From Cellulosimicrobium cellulans (lineage in GTDB: Bacteria; Actinomycetota; Actinomycetes; Actinomycetales; Cellulomonadaceae): DNA of 64,000 nt. The translations under genes were made by a program, and so were the position numbers. How positions within the stretch are numbered: the stretch's first letter is position 1; each line of letters opens with the position of its first letter. This document shows, piece after piece, positions 54,363 to 63,450 of the stretch. The DNA is taken from the NCBI RefSeq assembly GCF_024124905.1, contig NZ_JAMXST010000001.1, positions 186,001 to 250,000 on the forward strand, written 5' to 3'. Under the pieces are notes generated by a model, which saw nothing but the letters and a program-made list of their open reading frames with translations, did not search any database and was not told where the DNA came from.

Positions 54363-55031
54363 ATGGCAGCCCTCATCGCACCGAGCATCCTGTCCGCCGA
54401 CTTCGCGAACCTCGAGCGCGACCTGAACGCCATCTCGACGGCGGACTACGCGCACGTCGACGTCATGGACAACCACTTCGTGCCGAACCTCACGCTCGGG
54501 CTGCCGGTGTTCGAGCGCCTGGCGCAGGTGTCGCCGGTGCCGATCGACGCGCACCTCATGATCGAGGACCCGGACCGCTGGGCGCCGGCGTACGCGGAGG
54601 CGGGTGCCGCGTCGGTGACGTTCCACGCCGAGGCCGCTGCCGCCCCTGTGCGGCTCGCACGCGAGCTCCGGCGCCTCGGGTCCCGTGCAGGCCTCGCGCT
54701 GCGCCCTGCGACGCCCGTGGAGCCCTTCCTGGACCTCCTGGCGGAGGTCGACATGATCCTCGTCATGACGGTCGAGCCGGGCTTCGGCGGGCAGTCGTTC
54801 ATCGACGGGACCCTCCCGAAGATCCGACGGGCGCGCGAGGCCGTGAGTGAGTCCGGGCTGGACGTGTGGATCCAGGTCGACGGGGGAGTGTCGCGCTCGA
54901 CCATCGAGCGGGCGGCCGACGCGGGGGCCAACGTCTTCGTCGCCGGGTCGGCGGTGTACGGGGCGGAGAGCGTACCGGGTGAGATCCAGGCGCTGCGCGA
55001 GCTGGCGGAGGCGTCGGCGCACGCCCACTGA
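54363..55031 (+). CDS. rpe: Ribulose-phosphate 3-epimerase
   Basis: 222 aa TIM-barrel epimerase of the pentose phosphate pathway; its ribulose 5-phosphate is also the substrate of RibBA encoded downstream. Motifs: [29 protein letters not shown] (metal ligands), [23 protein letters not shown] and [10 protein letters not shown]. Normal length. A terminator follows, so rpe is separate from the riboflavin operon in spite of the metabolic link. Confidence 0.97.
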   Translation: MAALIAPSILSADFANLERDLNAISTADYAHVDVMDNHFVPNLTLGLPVFERLAQVSPVPIDAHLMIEDPDRWAPAYAEAGAASVTFHAEAAAAPVRLARELRRLGSRAGLALRPATPVEPFLDLLAEVDMILVMTVEPGFGGQSFIDGTLPKIRRAREAVSESGLDVWIQVDGGVSRSTIERAADAGANVFVAGSAVYGAESVPGEIQALRELAEASAHAH

Positions 55032-55042
55032 CGGCGACCGGC

Positions 55043-55078
55043 CGAGAGGGAGCCCGCACCTCGGGTCTCCCCCTCTCG
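55043..55078 (+). terminator. rpe terminator
   Basis: CGAGAGGG (55043-55050) pairs with CCCTCTCG (55071-55078), with an inner CCCG/CGGG stem. It is followed by the only short A-run of the area (CACAAAAATAG). Confidence 0.7.
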
Positions 55079-55216
55079 TAGCCACAAAAATAGTGTGCCA
55101 AGCGGTCATGACGACCCCCACCTACCGAGGCCGGTCACCACACAGCACGGAGGGAAGGGGTCGTTCGGTCACGTCTGCTCGGCAGGCGGACAGGCAGGCC
55201 CCGGGGAATGCGCGAG

Positions 55217-55222
55217 TAGCAT
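55217..55222 (+). promoter_or_regulatory. Candidate -10 box of the riboflavin operon
   Basis: TAGCAT 30 nt before the FMN aptamer is the best -10 match; the -35 region is poor. The non-coding stretch 55032-55531 therefore holds the rpe terminator, this promoter, the FMN riboswitch and a 160-nt expression platform. Confidence 0.4.
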
Positions 55223-55251
55223 GCTCGGTTGGAAGCAGCAGTACGCACGAA

Positions 55252-55372
55252 CGTGCTCCGGGGTCGGTGCAATTCCGAGCCGGCGGTGACAGTCCGCGAC
55301 CCGCGCCCACGCGCGGTTGACCTGGTGGAACTCCAGGACCGACGGTGACAGTCCGGATGGGAGGAAGCACGT
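55252..55372 (+). ncRNA. FMN riboswitch (RFN element)
   Basis: All conserved RFN parts are present in order: CGTGCTCCGGGGTCGGTG, AATTCCGA, CCGGCGGTGACAGTCCGCGAC, a variable hairpin, TGGTGGAACTCCAGGACC, GACGGTGACAGTCCGGATGG and GAGGAAGCACG, whose end pairs with the start to form P1. It should shut off ribD-ribE-ribBA-ribH when FMN is high. CCGGAGCACG (55503-55512), just before the ribD ribosome binding site, is a perfect 10-base complement of the 5' strand of P1 (55252-55261). Confidence 0.97.
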
Positions 55373-55531
55373 GCGGCGCGGCCACGCCTGGGCGTGGTGC
55401 TCCGGCGACCCGTCGGAGCCCCCGTCCGTGACGGCGACGGCCTCGCCGTGGTGAGCGACGCCGTCGGGCCCGTCCAGGCCTGACCCGCCGCCCGCCCTCA
55501 CCCCGGAGCACGCGTGCCCGGGAGGAGGACG

Positions 55532-56656
55532 ATGGGCGAGCACCCCAGGACCCTGACGATCGACGCCGCGATGACGCGCGCGCTCGAGCTCGCGGGACGC
55601 GGACCCGCGCACGGACCCAACCCCCGGGTCGGCTGCGTCCTGCTGGGGCCCGCCCCGCACGGCCCTGCCCTGCCCGACGGCGCCGCGCCGGACTCGGTGG
55701 ACCCGCACCCGCGGCCGGTCCTCGCCGAGGGATACCACCGAGGTGCGGGGACGCCGCACGCCGAGGCCGCCGCCCTCGCGGACGCCCGGGCGCGCGGCGT
55801 CGACGTCACCGGCGCGACCGCCGTCGTGACGCTCGAGCCGTGCGCCCACACCGGCCGCACGGGGCCGTGCGCGGACGCGCTCGTGGCCGCGGGGGTGGCC
55901 GAGGTCGTGCACGCCGTCGACGACCCGAACCCCGTGGCGACGGGTGGTGCGCACCGCCTGCGCGCGGCCGGGGTGCGCGTCGTGCGCGGCCTGCGCGCCG
56001 CCGAGGGCGAGGAGCTCCTCCGGGTGTGGCTGACGTCCGTGCGACGCGGTACGCCGTACGTGACGCTCAAGACGGCGACGACGCTCGACGGGTACGTCGC
56101 GGCCGAGGACGGCACGAGCCGCTGGATCACCGGGCCGGCGGCCCGCGAGCACGCGCACCGCGTGCGCGCCGAGGTCGACGCGATCGTCGTCGGCACGGGC
56201 ACGCTCCTCACGGACGACCCGGCGCTCACCGCACGGGTGCGCACGCACGACGCCGCGAGCGCCGAGGCCCTCGCGGCGCACCAGCCCCTGCGGGTCGTCG
56301 TCGGGCTGCGGGGGATCCCGCCGGCGGCGCGCGTGCGCGGGGAGGGCGGCGAGCTGCTGCACCTGCTGACGCGCGACGTCGGGCTGGTGCTGGAACGGCT
56401 CGGGGAGCGCGAGGTGCGGCACGTGCTCGTGGAGGGCGGCCCGACGCTCGCGACGGCGTTCCTCGCGGCGGGCGTGGTGGACGAGCTGCACGCGTACGTG
56501 GCCCCGGTGCTGCTGGGGAGCGGTCGGCGGGTCGTGGACAGGCTGGGCGCGGCGACGATCGCCGACGCGCACCGGTTCCGCACGGTCGAGGTGAGGCGGG
56601 TCGGGGACGACGCGCTGGTGGTGTCCAGGACGAGCACGGAAGGACGGGTCGGCTGA
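55532..56656 (+). CDS. ribD: Bifunctional riboflavin biosynthesis deaminase/reductase RibD
   Basis: 374 aa. The N-terminal deaminase has the zinc motif HAEAAALADA and PCAHTGRTGPCADAL, preceded by GPNPRVGCVLL. The C-terminal reductase has YVTLKTATTLDGYVA, SRWITGPAAREHAHRVRAE and VEGGPTLATAFL. An insertion of about 25 residues (GPAPHGPALPDGAAPDSVDP) separates the first strand from GYHRGAG. ATG 55532 has GGGAGGAGG 3-4 nt upstream; GTG 55514 is in frame but would cover that site. First gene of the FMN-controlled operon, overlapping ribE by 1 nt. Confidence 0.96.
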   Translation: MGEHPRTLTIDAAMTRALELAGRGPAHGPNPRVGCVLLGPAPHGPALPDGAAPDSVDPHPRPVLAEGYHRGAGTPHAEAAALADARARGVDVTGATAVVTLEPCAHTGRTGPCADALVAAGVAEVVHAVDDPNPVATGGAHRLRAAGVRVVRGLRAAEGEELLRVWLTSVRRGTPYVTLKTATTLDGYVAAEDGTSRWITGPAAREHAHRVRAEVDAIVVGTGTLLTDDPALTARVRTHDAASAEALAAHQPLRVVVGLRGIPPAARVRGEGGELLHLLTRDVGLVLERLGEREVRHVLVEGGPTLATAFLAAGVVDELHAYVAPVLLGSGRRVVDRLGAATIADAHRFRTVEVRRVGDDALVVSRTSTEGRVG

Positions 56657-57291
56657 TGTTCACGGGGATCGTGGAGGAGATCGGGAAGGTTCGGGACGTC
56701 GGGTTCCCGGGCGGCGAGGGAGCGGATGCGGTGCTCACGGTGGAGGGGCCGCTCGCCACGTCGGACGCGGCGCCGGGGGACTCGATCGCGGTCAACGGGG
56801 TGTGCCTGACGGTGACGGGCCTGGGCGGCGACGGGTCGTTCACGGCGGACGTGATGCCGGAGTCGCTGCGCCGGACTGCCCTGGGCGACCTCGTGGTGGG
56901 CTCGCCGGTGAACCTGGAGCGTGCGGTGCGGGCGGATGCGCGGCTGGGGGGTCACGTGGTGCAGGGTCACGTGGACGGTGTGGGGACGCTGGTGAGCCGC
57001 GACCCGGGCGAGCGCTGGGACGACCTGGTGTTCTCGGCACCTGCGGGCTTGACGCGGTACGTCGCGGAGAAGGGCTCGATCGCGGTGAGCGGGGTGTCGC
57101 TGACGGTGACGCGGGTGGACGGCGAGACGTTCGGCGTCTCCCTCATCCCGACGACGCTCGAAGCGACGATCCTCGGCGGGCTCGTTCCGGGCGACCGGGT
57201 GAACCTCGAGGTGGACGTGCTCGCGAAGTACGTCGAGCGCCTGCTCCAGTCGGGTTCCGGTGCCGGCACCACCTCCGGGAGCGCGTCGTGA
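56656..57291 (+). CDS. ribE: Riboflavin synthase, alpha chain
   Basis: 211 aa trimeric enzyme that dismutates two lumazines to riboflavin. Two lumazine-binding repeats are visible: MFTGIVEEIGKV with GDSIAVNGVCLTV, and LGGHVVQGHVDGVG with GSIAVSGVSLTV. The start shares a base with the ribD stop (TGATG) and the stop overlaps ribBA by 4 nt. A short Gly/Ser tail ends the protein. Confidence 0.96.
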   Translation: MFTGIVEEIGKVRDVGFPGGEGADAVLTVEGPLATSDAAPGDSIAVNGVCLTVTGLGGDGSFTADVMPESLRRTALGDLVVGSPVNLERAVRADARLGGHVVQGHVDGVGTLVSRDPGERWDDLVFSAPAGLTRYVAEKGSIAVSGVSLTVTRVDGETFGVSLIPTTLEATILGGLVPGDRVNLEVDVLAKYVERLLQSGSGAGTTSGSAS

Positions 57292-58724
57292 CGGGCGGAC
57301 GCGCGCCGTCCGCGAGCGCCGCCGTGCCGGAGGGGTCGGGGGGCGTGCGCCTGGGGTCGGTCGAGGAGGCGCTGGCGGAGATCCGGGCGGGGCGGCCGGT
57401 GCTGGTGGCGGACTCGCCGGACCGGGAGAACGAGGCGGACGTGGTGTTCGCGGCGCAGGGGGTGTCGGCGGAGTGGGTGGCGTGGACGATCCGGCACTCG
57501 TCGGGGTACCTGTGCGCGCCGATGCCGGCGGCGCGGGCGGACGCGCTGGAGCTGCCGTTGATGGTGCCGCACAGCCAGGACCCGCGGCGCACGGCGTACA
57601 CGGTGACGGTGGACGCGGCGACGGGGGTGACGACGGGGATCTCGGCGGAGGACCGGGCGCGGACGTTGCGGGTGCTCGCGGACCCGGCGTCGGGTCCGGT
57701 GGACCTGATCCGGCCGGGGCACGTGCTGCCGTTGCGGGCGGTGCCGGGGGGTGTGCTGCACCGTGCGGGGCACACGGAGGCGGCGGTGGACCTGGTGCGC
57801 CTGGCGGGGAGGGGCGAGGTCGGGGGCATCGCGGAGCTGGTGCACGACGACGGGACGATGATGCGGCTGGGGGACGCGGCGGCCCTGGCGGAGCGTGACG
57901 GGCTGGTGCTCCTCACGATCGCGGACCTGGTGGCGTGGCGGCGCGTGCACGATCCGGCACGGGCGGCGGCTGTGGAGGTGCCGGACCGTGAGGCGCTGGC
58001 GCGGCGGGTGCACCGGACCGCCTCGGCGGATCTTCCGACGGCGCACGGCCGGTTCCGCGTGATCGGGTACCGGGACCTGCGGACGGGTGCGGAGCACGTG
58101 GCTCTCGTCCCTGCCGTCGACCCGGTCCGTACGGCGGACCGCGATGAGGTGGGTGCGGAGGCCGCGAGCGCCGTCGGGCCCGACGGCGTCCCGGTGGTGC
58201 GGGTGCACTCGGAGTGCTTGACGGGGGACGCGTTCGGGTCGTTGCGGTGCGACTGCGGTCCGCAGCTGCAGGCGGCGATGGGGCGGGTCGCGGCGGAGGG
58301 CGGCGCGGTGGTGTACCTGCGGGGGCACGAGGGGCGTGGCATCGGGCTGCTGGCGAAGATCGGGGCGTACGAGCTGCAGGACGCGGGTCTGGACACGGTG
58401 CAGGCGAACCTGGAGCTGGGGTGGCCGGTGGACCGCAGGGAGTACGGGGCGGCGGCGGCGATCCTGGCGGACCTGGGGCTGTCGCGGGTGCGGTTGCTGA
58501 CGAACAACCCGGCGAAGGTGACGGGGCTGGTGGCCTCGGGCATCGAGGTGGTGGGGACGGAGCGGATCGAGGTGGGTCACGGTGAGCACAACCGGGCGTA
58601 CCTGGTGACGAAGAAGGTAGCGATGGGTCATCTGCTGGACACGGTGGCGGTCCCGGACGGGGCTGCCCGGGGAGGGCCGGACGACGGGTCCGGTGCCGAG
58701 GAGTCGAAGGAGGACGAGGGATGA
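57288..58724 (+). CDS. ribBA: Bifunctional DHBP synthase / GTP cyclohydrolase II
   Basis: 478 aa enzyme catalysing both first reactions of riboflavin synthesis. The N-terminal RibB domain shows [15 protein letters not shown] (acidic site), [17 protein letters not shown] and [13 protein letters not shown]; the usual D-D-x-D-R-E start is D-S-P-D-R-E here. The C-terminal RibA domain shows [19 protein letters not shown] (three zinc Cys), [16 protein letters not shown] and LLTNNPAK. Codon use is slightly richer in GTG and CTG than in upstream genes. Overlaps on both sides are 4 nt. Confidence 0.97.
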   Translation: MTGGRAPSASAAVPEGSGGVRLGSVEEALAEIRAGRPVLVADSPDRENEADVVFAAQGVSAEWVAWTIRHSSGYLCAPMPAARADALELPLMVPHSQDPRRTAYTVTVDAATGVTTGISAEDRARTLRVLADPASGPVDLIRPGHVLPLRAVPGGVLHRAGHTEAAVDLVRLAGRGEVGGIAELVHDDGTMMRLGDAAALAERDGLVLLTIADLVAWRRVHDPARAAAVEVPDREALARRVHRTASADLPTAHGRFRVIGYRDLRTGAEHVALVPAVDPVRTADRDEVGAEAASAVGPDGVPVVRVHSECLTGDAFGSLRCDCGPQLQAAMGRVAAEGGAVVYLRGHEGRGIGLLAKIGAYELQDAGLDTVQANLELGWPVDRREYGAAAAILADLGLSRVRLLTNNPAKVTGLVASGIEVVGTERIEVGHGEHNRAYLVTKKVAMGHLLDTVAVPDGAARGGPDDGSGAEESKEDEG

Positions 58725-59188
58725 GCGGGGCAGGTGCGCCGTCGATCAGCGTGGACGGGTCGGGGCTGCGGGTGACGGTGGTCGCGGCGAGCTGGCACAC
58801 GGAGGTGATGGACGGGTTGCTGGCGGGTGCGCGCCGGGCGTTGGCGGCGGCGAACGTGTCGCACGTGAGCGTGGTGCGGGTGCCGGGGTCGTTCGAGCTG
58901 CCGGTGGCGGCGGCGCGCGCGGTGGAGCACGGCGCGGACGCGGTGGTGGCGCTGGGGGTGGTGATCCGTGGGGGGACGCCGCACTTCGAGTACGTGTGCC
59001 AGGCGGCGACGTCGGGCCTGACGGACGTGAGCGTGCGGACGGGCGTGCCGGTGGGGTTCGGCGTGCTGACGTGCGACGACGAGCAGCAGGCTCTGGACCG
59101 GGCGGGCCTGGAGGGGTCGCGCGAGGACAAGGGCGCGGAGGCCGCGGAGGCGGCGGTCGCGACGGTCGTGGCGCTGCGCGACCTGTGA
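58721..59188 (+). CDS. ribH: 6,7-dimethyl-8-ribityllumazine synthase
   Basis: 155 aa enzyme joining the RibA and RibB products. Motifs: [47 protein letters not shown] with the active-site His, and [23 protein letters not shown] 58721 overlaps ribBA. It closes the rib operon; hisE begins 73 nt on with its own -10 box. Confidence 0.97.
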   Translation: MSGAGAPSISVDGSGLRVTVVAASWHTEVMDGLLAGARRALAAANVSHVSVVRVPGSFELPVAAARAVEHGADAVVALGVVIRGGTPHFEYVCQAATSGLTDVSVRTGVPVGFGVLTCDDEQQALDRAGLEGSREDKGAEAAEAAVATVVALRDL

Positions 59189-59249
59189 CGGGGGCGGTCG
59201 GGGCGTGCCCGCTGGGCGGACCGCGCCCCGGCCCTGCCCGGGCGGCGGA

Positions 59250-59255
59250 TACCCT
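59250..59255 (+). promoter_or_regulatory. -10 box giving a probable leaderless hisE mRNA
   Basis: TACCCT ends 6 nt before the hisE GTG (gap GGGCGC). No ribosome binding site is seen. Confidence 0.5.
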
Positions 59256-59261
59256 GGGCGC

Positions 59262-59525
59262 GTGAAGACGTTCGAGTCCCTGTTCGCGGAGCTGTCCGAG
59301 AAGGCCACGACGCGACCTGCCGGTTCCGGCACGGTCGCGGAGCTGGACGCCGGCGTGCACGCGATCGGGAAGAAGGTGGTCGAGGAGGCCGCCGAGGTCT
59401 GGATGGCCGCCGAGTACGAGGGCGACGTGAAGACGGCGGAGGAGATCTCCCAGCTCCTCTACCACCTGCAGGTCCTCATGCTGGCGAAGGGTCTGAGCCT
59501 GCAGGACGTGTACGAGCATCTGTGA
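59262..59525 (+). CDS. hisE: Phosphoribosyl-ATP pyrophosphatase
   Basis: 87 aa all-helical pyrophosphatase, second step of histidine biosynthesis. The MazG-like metal site is in [18 protein letters not shown] with the later [15 protein letters not shown]. Unfused to HisI, as in mycobacteria. hisG follows after 109 nt that contain a hairpin. Confidence 0.95.
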   Translation: MKTFESLFAELSEKATTRPAGSGTVAELDAGVHAIGKKVVEEAAEVWMAAEYEGDVKTAEEISQLLYHLQVLMLAKGLSLQDVYEHL

Positions 59526-59561
59526 GCGGCCGTGCCGGTGAGCGTCCCCGCTCCCGGCCGC
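59526..59561 (+). promoter_or_regulatory. Hairpin in the hisE-hisG gap
   Basis: GCGGCCG (59526-59532) pairs with CGGCCGC (59555-59561) with an inner GAGC/GCTC stem. It starts 1 nt after the hisE stop and could be a partial terminator or a processing site between the two genes. Confidence 0.45.
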
Positions 59562-59634
59562 GAGCGCCGCTCGCCCCTCGCACGTCCCTGCTGTTCCCCG
59601 CTCCTTGCCCGATCCCCTGAACGAAGGTCCTGTC

Positions 59635-60489
59635 ATGCTGCGTATCGCCGTCCCCAACAAGGGGTCCCTGTCCGAGCCCGCCGTCGAGATGCTGCGCGAG
59701 GCGGGGTACCGCCAGCGTCGTGACTCGCGCGAGCTGGTGCTGGCCGACCCGGACAACGATGTCGAGTTCTTCTTCCTGCGCCCGCGCGACATCGCCGTGT
59801 ACGTGGGGTCGGGCACGGTCGACGTGGGGATCACGGGCCGCGACCTGCTGCTGGACTCGGGCGCGGACGCGGTGGAGCACATGCAGCTCGGGTTCGGGGG
59901 GTCGACGTTCCGGTACGCGGCCCCGGCGGGCACGGTGACGTCGCTGGAGCAGGTGCAGGGGCTGCGCGTCGCGACGTCGTACGAGGTGCTGGTCGAGGGG
60001 CACCTGCGCTCGCACGGGGTGGAGGCCACGGTCGTGCACCTGGACGGCGCGGTGGAGTCGGCGGTGCAGCTCGGGGTGGCGGACGTCGTCGCGGACGTCG
60101 TCTCGACGGGCACGACGCTGCGGGGCGCGGGCCTGGAGGTGTTCGGCGACCCGATCCTCGTGTCGGAGGCGGTGCTGATCCGTCCGCGCGCGGTCGCGGA
60201 GGCGGACGTCCCGGCGGGGGTGGAGGTGCTGAGCCGGCGCCTGCAGGGCGTGCTCACGGCGCGCCAGTACGTCCTCATGGACTACGACGTGCCGGTGTCG
60301 CTCGTGGAGCGTGCGGTCGCGATCACGCCGGGCCTGGAGTCGCCGACGGTGTCGCCGCTGCACGACCGCGACTGGGCGGCGGTGCGGGCGATGGTGCGTC
60401 GCGACCAGACGAACCAGGTCATGGACGCCCTGTACGACGTGGGTGCGCGTGCGATCCTCGTCACCCGGATCCACGCGTCCCGCCTCTGA
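59635..60489 (+). CDS. hisG: ATP phosphoribosyltransferase (long form)
   Basis: 284 aa first enzyme of histidine biosynthesis. Motifs: [47 protein letters not shown] in two parts, the PRPP-loop region [18 protein letters not shown], and a C-terminal ACT-like regulatory domain ([19 protein letters not shown]) that binds histidine for feedback inhibition. AAGGTCC before ATG 59635 is a modest ribosome binding site. Downstream neighbour is a PH-domain protein, as in mycobacteria. Confidence 0.96.
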   Translation: MLRIAVPNKGSLSEPAVEMLREAGYRQRRDSRELVLADPDNDVEFFFLRPRDIAVYVGSGTVDVGITGRDLLLDSGADAVEHMQLGFGGSTFRYAAPAGTVTSLEQVQGLRVATSYEVLVEGHLRSHGVEATVVHLDGAVESAVQLGVADVVADVVSTGTTLRGAGLEVFGDPILVSEAVLIRPRAVAEADVPAGVEVLSRRLQGVLTARQYVLMDYDVPVSLVERAVAITPGLESPTVSPLHDRDWAAVRAMVRRDQTNQVMDALYDVGARAILVTRIHASRL

Positions 60490-60549
60490 CACCGCTCGCC
60501 CCGGGGCGCGGCGCCGGTGGGCGTCGTGCGGGTGTGAGACGGTGGCGGC

Positions 60550-61044
60550 ATGAGCACCGACCCGTTCCCTGATCCTGGCCTGCCGGGGGAGCGCCACGAC
60601 GACCCCTACCGGCCGTTCCGGCCCCGGTTCGGCCTGGTGTCGGCGTGGGCGACGGGTGTCGTCGTGGTCGGCGGGTGCGTCGTCGTCGGGCTGTCGGCGA
60701 CGGGCCCGCTCGGCACGTCGTGGGTGAACCGCCTCTCGCTGGCCGCGTTCGCCCTGTTCGCGGCGTGGCTGCTGTGGCGCCTGGGGGGCGTGCACGCTGT
60801 CCCGACGCGCGAGGGGCTGCGGGTGCGCAACGTCATCTACACGCGTGAGCTCGAGTGGGCGCAGGTCGTGTCCGTCCGGTTCGGCTCCGGCGACGCGTGG
60901 GTGCGCCTGGACCTCGCGGACGGGTCGACGCTCGCCGTCATGGGGATCCAACGGGCCGACGGCGCGCGCGGGGACGCGGAGGCGCGCCGCCTGGCGGCAC
61001 TGGTCCAGGCGCACGGCGAGGCGCACGAGGGCCCGCGGACCTGA
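60550..61044 (+). CDS. Membrane protein with PH-like domain next to hisG
   Basis: 164 aa. Two transmembrane helices (VSAWATGVVVVGGCVVVGLSA; LSLAAFALFAAWLLWRL) are followed by a short PH-like beta domain (GVHAVPTREGLRVRNVIYTRELEWAQVVSVRF, read in parts, then WVRLDLADGSTLAVMGIQ). This matches the small PH-domain proteins found downstream of hisG in actinobacteria. No catalytic motif; role unknown. It lies 60 nt after hisG. Confidence 0.85.
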   Translation: MSTDPFPDPGLPGERHDDPYRPFRPRFGLVSAWATGVVVVGGCVVVGLSATGPLGTSWVNRLSLAAFALFAAWLLWRLGGVHAVPTREGLRVRNVIYTRELEWAQVVSVRFGSGDAWVRLDLADGSTLAVMGIQRADGARGDAEARRLAALVQAHGEAHEGPRT

Positions 61045-61070
61045 CGCGCGACGGCACAGGGGCAGAACAC

Positions 61071-61105
61071 GGACGGCCCCGGATCCAGCGGATCCGGGGC
61101 CGTCC
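61071..61105. terminator. Bidirectional terminator between convergent genes
   Basis: A perfect 16-bp stem, 61071-61086 with 61090-61105, around the triloop AGC. It lies between the PH-domain gene and the convergent helicase gene and can serve both strands. Confidence 0.88.
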
Positions 61106-61139
61106 CTCTGCTCGCGTCGCCGACGGCGACGCGGGTGCG

Positions 61140-63050
61140 TCAGTACGCCGTGCGATGACGGGGCTTGCGCTCGCCCCGGTCGTCGGCGCGGTCGAAGCGG
61201 TCGCGACGCTCGTCGCGACGGCCCGACGGGCCGTGACCGCCGCGCGGGCCGCGCGAGGCGGGCGCGCCCTCGTCCACGCGGATGCGCAGCGCCTTCCCGG
61301 CGACCCGGGCACGGGAGATGCGGTCCATGGTCTCCGCGTCGAGCGGCGCGGTGATGTCCACGAGGGAGAACGACGGGAAGATGTCGATCTTGCCGACGTC
61401 CGACCCGGCCAGGCCGGCCTCGTTCGTCAGCGCGCCGACGATCCCGCCGGGCATCACGCCGTCCTTGTGGCCCACGGACAGGCGGTAGCGGGTCCCGACG
61501 GCGTCGCGGCGGATGCCGCGCGTGCCGTCGCCCTCGCGGCGGCCCGACGCGCGCTCGCCGCGCGGGCGCTCGCCCGTGCGCTCGGTGCGGCGTGCCTTCG
61601 CCTGCTCGCGCGCGGCGGCGCGCTCGGCCTCGAACCGCTCCTGCTCCTCGCGGGCGCGGGGGCCGTCGTCGCCGACCGCGAGCGCCGCCATGGCCGCCGC
61701 GAGGTCGACCGGGTCGACGTCGTGCTCGGCGAGGAAGGTGCGCACCATGTCGGCGTACATGGACAGGCGGCCGGCCTCCTGGCGGGCCGGGACCTGGCCG
61801 AGGAGGGTGCGGACCTTGTGCGCGGACACGTCCGCGGGGGAGGGGATCTCGATCTCCTGCAGCGGGGTGCGGGTCGTGCGCTCGATGGCGCGCAGACGGC
61901 CCCGCTCGTGCGGGGTGACGAAGCTCAGGGCCTCGCCGGTGCGTCCGGCACGGCCGGTGCGGCCGATGCGGTGCACGTACGCCTCGGGCTCGCCCGGCAG
62001 GTCGAAGTTCACGACGAGGCCGATGCGGTCCACGTCGAGGCCGCGCGCGGCGACGTCGGTCGCGACGAGGACGTCGAGCGCGCCGGAGCGCAGGCGCTCG
62101 ACGATCTTCTCGCGCTCCTTCTGCGCGACGTCGCCCGAGATGGTGGCGGCGGAGATGCCGCGCTCGACGAGCGCGGACCCGACCTCCTCGGCGGCGCCGC
62201 GCGTGCGGGTGAACACGATCGCGGCCTCGGCGTCGGAGGTGGCGAGGACGCGCACGAGCGAGCCGGTCTTGTGCCGGAACGGGACGACGGCGTACGTCTG
62301 GCGCACGCTCGTCACCGTGGAGGACTGGCGGGCGACGGCGACCTCGACCGGGTCCGTGAGGTGCTCGTTCGCGACGCGGCGGATCGGGGCGGGCATCGTC
62401 GCGGAGAAGAGGGCGACCTGACGCTCGCGCGGGGCGCGGGAGAAGATCGTGTCGACGTCCTCCGCGAAGCCCATGCGCAGCATCTCGTCAGCCTCGTCGA
62501 GGACGAGGAAGCGCACGTCGTCGAGCACGAGGGTGCCGCGCTCGATGTGGTCGATGACGCGCCCGGGCGTGCCGACGACGACCTGCGCGCCGGCCGCGAG
62601 CGCCCGCTGCTGCGGCTGGTAGGGCGAGCCGCCGTACACGGCGACGACGTCGACCTTGGGCAGGTGGGTCGCGAAGGACTCGACGGCGTCGGCGACCTGC
62701 ATGGCGAGCTCGCGCGTCGGGGTCAGGACGACGGCCTGCACGCGGCGCAGGGACGGGTCGATCGCGGCGAGCAGCGGGAGGCCGAACGCGGCGGTCTTGC
62801 CGGTGCCGGTCTGCGCGACGCCGGTGATGTCGCGGCCGCCGAGGAGCGCCGGGATGGCCTCGGCCTGGATCGCGGACGGGGTGACGAAGCCGAGGTCGGC
62901 GACGGCGCGCTCGAGGGGAGCGGGCAGGCCGAGGTCGGCGAAGACGGGACCGGCGGGAGCGGCCGGCTCGGGGCGCGTGCGCTCCGCGCGCTCGGGGGCG
63001 TCGGCGGACTGGTCGAGGGCGTGCGAGGGCGCGAGGACGTCAGCAGTCAT
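61140..63050 (-). CDS. deaD: DEAD-box ATP-dependent RNA helicase (DeaD/CsdA-like)
   Basis: 636 aa. Q-motif and Walker A AQTGTGKT (residues 79-86), motif Ia PTRELAMQ, DEAD box at 185-188, SAT motif ALFSATMP, and domain 2 with ATDVAARGLDVDRI and HRIGRTGRAGRTGE. The C-terminus has a charged Arg/Glu-rich linker, a DbpA-type RNA-binding domain (YRLSVGHKDGVMPGGIVGALTNEAG) and a basic R/G/D tail. It likely unwinds structured mRNA or helps ribosome assembly, notably in the cold. No ribosome binding site is obvious before ATG 63050. Its leader is about 170 nt. Confidence 0.94.
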   Translation of the reverse strand: MTADVLAPSHALDQSADAPERAERTRPEPAAPAGPVFADLGLPAPLERAVADLGFVTPSAIQAEAIPALLGGRDITGVAQTGTGKTAAFGLPLLAAIDPSLRRVQAVVLTPTRELAMQVADAVESFATHLPKVDVVAVYGGSPYQPQQRALAAGAQVVVGTPGRVIDHIERGTLVLDDVRFLVLDEADEMLRMGFAEDVDTIFSRAPRERQVALFSATMPAPIRRVANEHLTDPVEVAVARQSSTVTSVRQTYAVVPFRHKTGSLVRVLATSDAEAAIVFTRTRGAAEEVGSALVERGISAATISGDVAQKEREKIVERLRSGALDVLVATDVAARGLDVDRIGLVVNFDLPGEPEAYVHRIGRTGRAGRTGEALSFVTPHERGRLRAIERTTRTPLQEIEIPSPADVSAHKVRTLLGQVPARQEAGRLSMYADMVRTFLAEHDVDPVDLAAAMAALAVGDDGPRAREEQERFEAERAAAREQAKARRTERTGERPRGERASGRREGDGTRGIRRDAVGTRYRLSVGHKDGVMPGGIVGALTNEAGLAGSDVGKIDIFPSFSLVDITAPLDAETMDRISRARVAGKALRIRVDEGAPASRGPRGGHGPSGRRDERRDRFDRADDRGERKPRHRTAY

Positions 63051-63235
63051 GAAGGGGTGAGGACCGTTCGTTTCGGGGTGTGGAGTGGCGTGCGGTCACC
63101 AGGACGGTTCTCGCAGGTCGCACTCCCGAACACACCAGGCCGGCCACCAGGACGATCAGGGACGATCGAGGGGGACGGCCGCTCTCACGGACACACGCGG
63201 GACGAGCGACGAACTCCAGAGGTGTGCCCATCCTA
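63051..63235 (-). promoter_or_regulatory. Helicase promoter and long leader
   Basis: On the minus strand TAGGAT (63235 to 63230) is a good -10 box and would give a leader of about 170 nt without a Shine-Dalgarno sequence. CACCAGGACG occurs twice on the plus strand (63098-63107 and 63145-63154). Long leaders are common for cold-induced DEAD-box genes. The whole gap 63051-63444 holds this leader and the promoter of the next gene; no other gene is seen there. Confidence 0.45.
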
Positions 63236-63389
63236 CCGGAGGTCACGGCGGGCCGGCGGGCCGGCCCCGGTGACCTCCCTCACCGCGGCCGCCACCCGGT
63301 CGCCGGTCACGACGGACGAAACGGGTGATTTCCGCCCGCGGCGGGCGCCGCGCCGCGAAATGAGGGCCCGGGTGCGCGGGCCCGGTACG

Positions 63390-63395
63390 TAGGAT
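63390..63395 (+). promoter_or_regulatory. Candidate -10 box of the phosphatidyltransferase gene
   Basis: TAGGAT at 63390-63395 gives a leader of about 50 nt. A short hairpin (GGGCCCG with CGGGCCC, 63364-63383) lies just upstream of it. Confidence 0.45.
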
Positions 63396-63450
63396 GGTCC
63401 GCGCGCGGCAGGTCGCCGCGACGGCGCGACGTGAGCACGGGGCGGTGGGT

